Shown piece after piece: positions 30,766-34,591 of a DNA stretch of 34,591 nt. Position 1 is the first letter of the stretch, and every line of letters begins with the position of its first letter. A program made the translations under genes and the position numbers. A model generated the notes under the pieces. That model did not search any database, was not told the origin of the DNA, and saw nothing but the letters and a program-made list of their open reading frames with translations. Where the stretch lies: positions 1 to 34,591 of the forward strand of contig JAFPXC010000016.1 in NCBI GenBank assembly GCA_017394805.1, read 5' to 3'. The stretch comes from Clostridia bacterium (GTDB lineage Bacteria > Bacillota > Clostridia > Christensenellales > CAG-1252).

Positions 30766-33700
30766 ATGAGTAGGAAGATTTGGACTGTTTTGACCGTCGT
30801 GTTGGTCGTCGCGTTGATCGCGGCTACCTTCGTCGGCTGTAAAGACAAGAACAATGGCAATGACAAAACCAACGTCGCCGACTACACCGTGACTCTTGAC
30901 TACAACTATCAGGGCGCTACCGCCACCACCTTGACGGTGGCCGACGGCGACGCCATCAGCGAAGCGTTGTTGACCAATCCCACCCGCACGGGCTACACGT
31001 TCGGGGGGTGGTATCTGGACGCGGGGTGCCAGACGCCCCTTACCTTCGACAACGGCATGAGCCTTGTCGAAGTCACCAACGATATCACGCTCTACGCGAA
31101 GTGGGTGCAGGAGATATCCTTGGCGGCCATTTCGGCTGAATACGTGGGCGCCGCCAAATCCGTGGGCGACGCCATCACGGCCGCCGATTTTCGTGTGACC
31201 GCCACCTACACCGACGGCACCACCAAGGTGGTGACGGGCGTGCGTTTGGGCATTGAGACCGTGGAGAAAGTGGGTGCCAACGTCATCACCCTCACCTACG
31301 TGGAGAATGGCGTCACCAAGACGGCCACCGCCACCGTAGAGGGCAAGGCCCAATCCGGCGAGCCCACCGAGCCCACCTTGGTCGGCATCACCGCCGAGTA
31401 CCGAGGCGCCGATCTCGAGGTAGGTACGGACGTCGCCAAGGCGGACGTCGTCGTCACCGCTTCCTATTCGGACCGGACGACCAAAGCCGTCACCGATTTC
31501 ACCATCGGCACCTACGACAAGACCACCGCGGGCACCAAAACCGTCACAGTCACCTACGAGGGCAAGACGGCCACCTTCCAAGTGACCTACGTCGCGCAAG
31601 AAACGCCCGGAGAGCCCACGATGGTGTCCGTCTCTTTCGCCTACAACGGTGGCCAAATCACCGTAGGTGACGACGTCGACGTTTCTATGATTACGGCCAC
31701 CGCAACCTATTCGGACGGCACGACCAAAATTGTCGTCGTCGACACCCAATATACCTTGGGCGCCTACGACAAAACGACCGCCGGCACTAAGACTATCGAC
31801 GTCTATCTCAGCACCGAGAAAATGGGCACCCTTCAGGTGACCTACGTCGCGCAAGAAACGCCCGGCGAGCCCACCTTAGTCGGCATTGCGGCCGAGTATA
31901 AGGGCGCCGATCTCGAGGTGGGCACGGAGGTCGCCAAATCGGACGTCACCGTCACCGCTTCCTATTCGGACGAATCGACCAAAGCCGTCACCGATTTTAC
32001 CTTGGGCACCTACGACAAGACCACCGCGGGCACTAAGACCATCACCGTCACCTACGAGGGCAAGACCGACGCTATCGAGGTCACCTTCGTCGAGCCTTCC
32101 GTCCAAACCCGCGTCCCCGTGTACTTCTACAACGGCAACGGGTGGGACACCGTCAACGCCTACGGCTTTGACCTCGCGGGAGGCAAACATTTGGGCAAAT
32201 GGGGCGGTGCCGGCATGACCAACGAAGAGGACGGTTGGTTCTCCGTTCTCGCGCCCGCGGGTACCTATTATATCATCTTCAACAACGGCGCGGCGCAGAG
32301 CCGCATCTACGCCTTCGAGGGCGAGACCGCTTACTATGCGGGCGGCGTCGCTTACGCCAGCAAAGAAGCCTTCGACAATAGCCGCGTTACCTACGTCACC
32401 GAGGTGGGCGTCACCGCCTACGATATGGCGTTGGAAGAGGGACAATACGTCGCCAAGGGCGTTGAGATCGACGAGGATAGAGCGACCGACGTCCGCGTGT
32501 TCGTCAACGACAGCACCGTGCAATGCGCGGGTTACGAAAGCAAGGCGGGCATTTACAATATCTATCTCAAATACGAGAATGAGCAATGGACGGCGTGGTT
32601 CGTCGACGTGACCGAGACTCCCGCGTGGGAGGCCAGCGCCGAGAAGCGCACCGTCTACTTCACCAACAACCAAAACGACGAGGCCGTGTACGCCTACGTT
32701 TGGGTGGGCGAGGGCGACGACAAGCACGAACTCACCACCTGGAACGACAGAGAAGCGGCCAAATACGAGTACACCAACGACTATTCGCAAAAGGTGTACA
32801 GTTACAGCTTCTCTGTGTCCTACACCAACGTCGTCTTCACCTTCGGTGAAGAACAGACAGTTGACATCGACCTTACCTCGCTTGCCGAGGGCAAAGACGC
32901 CTACTATCCCGAAGAGAAACAAGAGGGCAAGTGGACCGTGGCGCAATGGACGCACGACGCCGTTGTCAAAGAACTGGTTTCCATTACCGCCACCTATACG
33001 GGCGGCAACGTGACCGTAGGTAGCGAGGTCGCTTTGTCCGACGTGACCGTCCAAGGTCACTACCTCGTCAACGGCGAGTCCGTAGAGGAGGCCATCGGCG
33101 CGGGCTTCGTCTTCGACGCCTATGATAACAGCACGGCGGGCGAGGTCGTCGTCACCGTGCGTTACGAGCAACTCACCGACACCATCACCGTGACCTTCGT
33201 CGAGGAAGAGGAAGAATGGACGCCGAGCGAAGAGAAGCGCACCGTCTATTTCACCAACAACAAAGGTTGGGGCGCGTTGAAAGCCTATATTTACAACGGC
33301 GCGGCCAACAAGGAATTGTCCGCTTGGCCGGGCGAGGATATGGAATACGTCACCGAGAACGAGATGGGCGAGACCGTTTATAGCGTCACCTTCTCGGTGT
33401 CCTACGATACCATCGTCTTCAATAGTGGCGACGTGCAGACCGTTGACGTCGCTTTGTCCGATCTCGAGGGCGACAACAACGCCTACTATATCGCGGGCGA
33501 CAGCGCGGGCGAGAGCGGCTGGGCCGTCGGTCAATGGAAATACGTAGCGCCCACACCCAAGACCTTGGTCTCCATCGCCGCCGAATACACGGGCAGCGAT
33601 GTGACCGTGGGCAAGAGCGTCTCCAAAGATGATATCACGGTTACGGCCACCTATTCGGACGAATCGACCGCCGCCGTGACCGACTTCGCCATCGGCGAGT

Positions 33701-34591
33701 ACGATAACACTGCGGCCGGCAACGTCATCATCACCATTACCTACCAAGAGAAGACCGACACCATCACCGTGACCTTCGTCGAGGAAGAGGAAGAATGGAC
33801 GGCCAGTGAAACCACGCGCACCATCTACTTCACCAAACCCAACGATTGGGCCAAAGCGTGCGCCTACGTTTGGGCGGTGGACGGCAAGGGCGAAACCCAT
33901 GCCGAAGCCGCTTGGGGCACCAAGCAAATGACCTACGTCGAGGATAATCAATACGGCGAGAAGATTTACAGCTATACCTTCTCGGTGTCCTACACCCGTA
34001 TCATTTTCCTCAACGGCAACGAGGGCAACGCCAACCAAACCGTGAATATCGACCTCACCGAGATAGGCGAGGGCAACGACCAATACTACCTCACCGCGCA
34101 AGTGGCCGAAGAGGGCGCGGACCAAGGCAAGTGGCTGGCCGCCGACACCAAATACGTGGCCTACGTTCCCAAGACTTTGGACCATATCACCGCGGTTTAC
34201 GGCGGCGAGGATATCGAGGTAGACGGCGAGATCGCCTTGTCGGACGTCACCGTCACGGCGTTCTATTCGGACGAAACGTCCGAAGTGGTCACCGAGGATA
34301 TCACCCTTGACTACGACTCGTCCGAAGTGGCGGAGAACGTCACCGTCACCGTGACCTACGGTGGCAAGACGACCACCTTCAAGATCAACGTGGTAGCCGC
34401 CACGCCCGAATGGACGGCCAGCGAAACCACGCGCACCGTCTACTTCACCAACAACAAAGGTTGGGGCGCGTTGAAAGCCTATATTTACAACGGCGCGGCC
34501 AACAAGGAATTGTCCGCTTGGCCGGGCGAGGATATGGAATACGTCACCGAGAACGAGATGGGCGAGACCGTTTACAGCGTCACCTTCTCGG
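30766..34591 (+). CDS. Giant modular lipoprotein with Ig-like and CBM26-like repeats (partial)
   Basis: An open frame runs from ATG 30766 (AAGGAG upstream) to the window edge without a stop: 1275 residues so far. It starts with a lipoprotein-like signal (FVGC, Cys25) and a Flg_new repeat (about 39-113, GYTFGGWYLD...LYAKW). Four Big_3-like Ig domains follow (about 117-195, 205-283, 285-365, 370-446; motif TATYSDGTTK). CBM26-like modules begin near residues 448, 626, 823, 1019 and 1223 (VYFTNNKGW...AWPGED...IVFN), with Ig domains between the later ones. No catalytic domain is seen yet. It should bind alpha-glucans at the cell surface. The last CBM is almost identical to the one at 823. Confidence 0.9.
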   Translation, partial: MSRKIWTVLTVVLVVALIAATFVGCKDKNNGNDKTNVADYTVTLDYNYQGATATTLTVADGDAISEALLTNPTRTGYTFGGWYLDAGCQTPLTFDNGMSLVEVTNDITLYAKWVQEISLAAISAEYVGAAKSVGDAITAADFRVTATYTDGTTKVVTGVRLGIETVEKVGANVITLTYVENGVTKTATATVEGKAQSGEPTEPTLVGITAEYRGADLEVGTDVAKADVVVTASYSDRTTKAVTDFTIGTYDKTTAGTKTVTVTYEGKTATFQVTYVAQETPGEPTMVSVSFAYNGGQITVGDDVDVSMITATATYSDGTTKIVVVDTQYTLGAYDKTTAGTKTIDVYLSTEKMGTLQVTYVAQETPGEPTLVGIAAEYKGADLEVGTEVAKSDVTVTASYSDESTKAVTDFTLGTYDKTTAGTKTITVTYEGKTDAIEVTFVEPSVQTRVPVYFYNGNGWDTVNAYGFDLAGGKHLGKWGGAGMTNEEDGWFSVLAPAGTYYIIFNNGAAQSRIYAFEGETAYYAGGVAYASKEAFDNSRVTYVTEVGVTAYDMALEEGQYVAKGVEIDEDRATDVRVFVNDSTVQCAGYESKAGIYNIYLKYENEQWTAWFVDVTETPAWEASAEKRTVYFTNNQNDEAVYAYVWVGEGDDKHELTTWNDREAAKYEYTNDYSQKVYSYSFSVSYTNVVFTFGEEQTVDIDLTSLAEGKDAYYPEEKQEGKWTVAQWTHDAVVKELVSITATYTGGNVTVGSEVALSDVTVQGHYLVNGESVEEAIGAGFVFDAYDNSTAGEVVVTVRYEQLTDTITVTFVEEEEEWTPSEEKRTVYFTNNKGWGALKAYIYNGAANKELSAWPGEDMEYVTENEMGETVYSVTFSVSYDTIVFNSGDVQTVDVALSDLEGDNNAYYIAGDSAGESGWAVGQWKYVAPTPKTLVSIAAEYTGSDVTVGKSVSKDDITVTATYSDESTAAVTDFAIGEYDNTAAGNVIITITYQEKTDTITVTFVEEEEEWTASETTRTIYFTKPNDWAKACAYVWAVDGKGETHAEAAWGTKQMTYVEDNQYGEKIYSYTFSVSYTRIIFLNGNEGNANQTVNIDLTEIGEGNDQYYLTAQVAEEGADQGKWLAADTKYVAYVPKTLDHITAVYGGEDIEVDGEIALSDVTVTAFYSDETSEVVTEDITLDYDSSEVAENVTVTVTYGGKTTTFKINVVAATPEWTASETTRTVYFTNNKGWGALKAYIYNGAANKELSAWPGEDMEYVTENEMGETVYSVTFS
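33239..33400 (+). repeat. CBM-encoding repeat, copy 1
   Basis: This segment of the giant lipoprotein gene (start GCACCGTCTATTTCACC) recurs 1194 bp (398 codons) downstream at 34433 with only two visible differences, both silent third-position C/T changes (TAT/TAC). Confidence 0.85.
34433..34591 (+). repeat. CBM-encoding repeat, copy 2 (cut by window edge)
   Basis: Near-identical second copy of the segment at 33239; the match continues to the last base of the window, so its real end is not visible. Confidence 0.85.

Noticed and set aside
31876..34185. A 769-codon open frame on the minus strand, with a second at 30742-31854
   Set aside because: They lie opposite the giant lipoprotein gene, whose GC-rich repetitive codons leave the reverse frame open. 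The products have no signal, domains or ribosome-binding sites, while the plus strand shows clear modules.

Overview
The window looks like a chromosomal segment of a Clostridia-type Firmicute, probably an uncultivated gut lineage. The clues are Firmicutes-style promoters and AGGAGG ribosome-binding sites, a T-box riboswitch in front of a tryptophan synthase beta gene, a SipW-type signal peptidase with its substrates, and large lipoproteins built from starch-binding-like and Ig-like modules. Most of the window is GC-rich. The first 4.3 kb are clearly AT-richer, and the 18.3-24.8 kb cluster is somewhat AT-richer than its flanks.

Layout. 1-141: end of an IS3-family element. 316-4245: zinc-uptake locus (Fur/Zur-type regulator, small Cys-rich membrane protein, ZnuA, ZnuC, ZnuB, lipoprotein). 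This AT-rich segment lies against the 3' end of a tRNA-Ser(UGA) gene (4382-4470, minus), and a 14-bp copy of the tRNA 3' end recurs at 158-171, so it looks like an island inserted at the tRNA. 4562-10127: a DUF1648-like membrane protein, a nucleosidase-type phosphorylase, a VirD4/TraG-like ATPase with a helical partner, and a CDF transporter with a small ferredoxin:thioredoxin-reductase-like protein. 10388-14711: purA, purB, guaA (IMP to AMP, XMP to GMP). 14712-15412: a repeat-rich intergenic region. 15413-17183: a Trp-specific T-box (specifier UGG), a 22-codon ORF and TrpB2.

17498-24765 is the most interesting part: a promoter followed by a lethal-factor-like HEVGH metalloprotease, three VWA proteins, a Ser/Thr kinase with a duplicated C-terminal domain, and a PP2C phosphatase with a long helical tail. 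VWA + kinase + PP2C matches the logic of the TerY-phosphorylation triad, a stress/defence module, but this version has extra VWA paralogues and a protease.

24934-28084 (minus) is an export locus: three small secreted proteins sharing the same cleavage-site motif, and a Ser/His SipW-type signal peptidase. 28766-34591 (plus) holds two modular lipoproteins. One ends in an esterase; the other is a >1275-residue array of Ig-like and CBM26-like modules that runs off the window edge. Together they suggest a carbohydrate-binding cell-surface apparatus.

Other structure includes two arrays of very short hairpins at the 3' ends of minus-strand genes, and two promoters whose -10 box lies exactly 6 nt before an ATG, predicting leaderless mRNAs.
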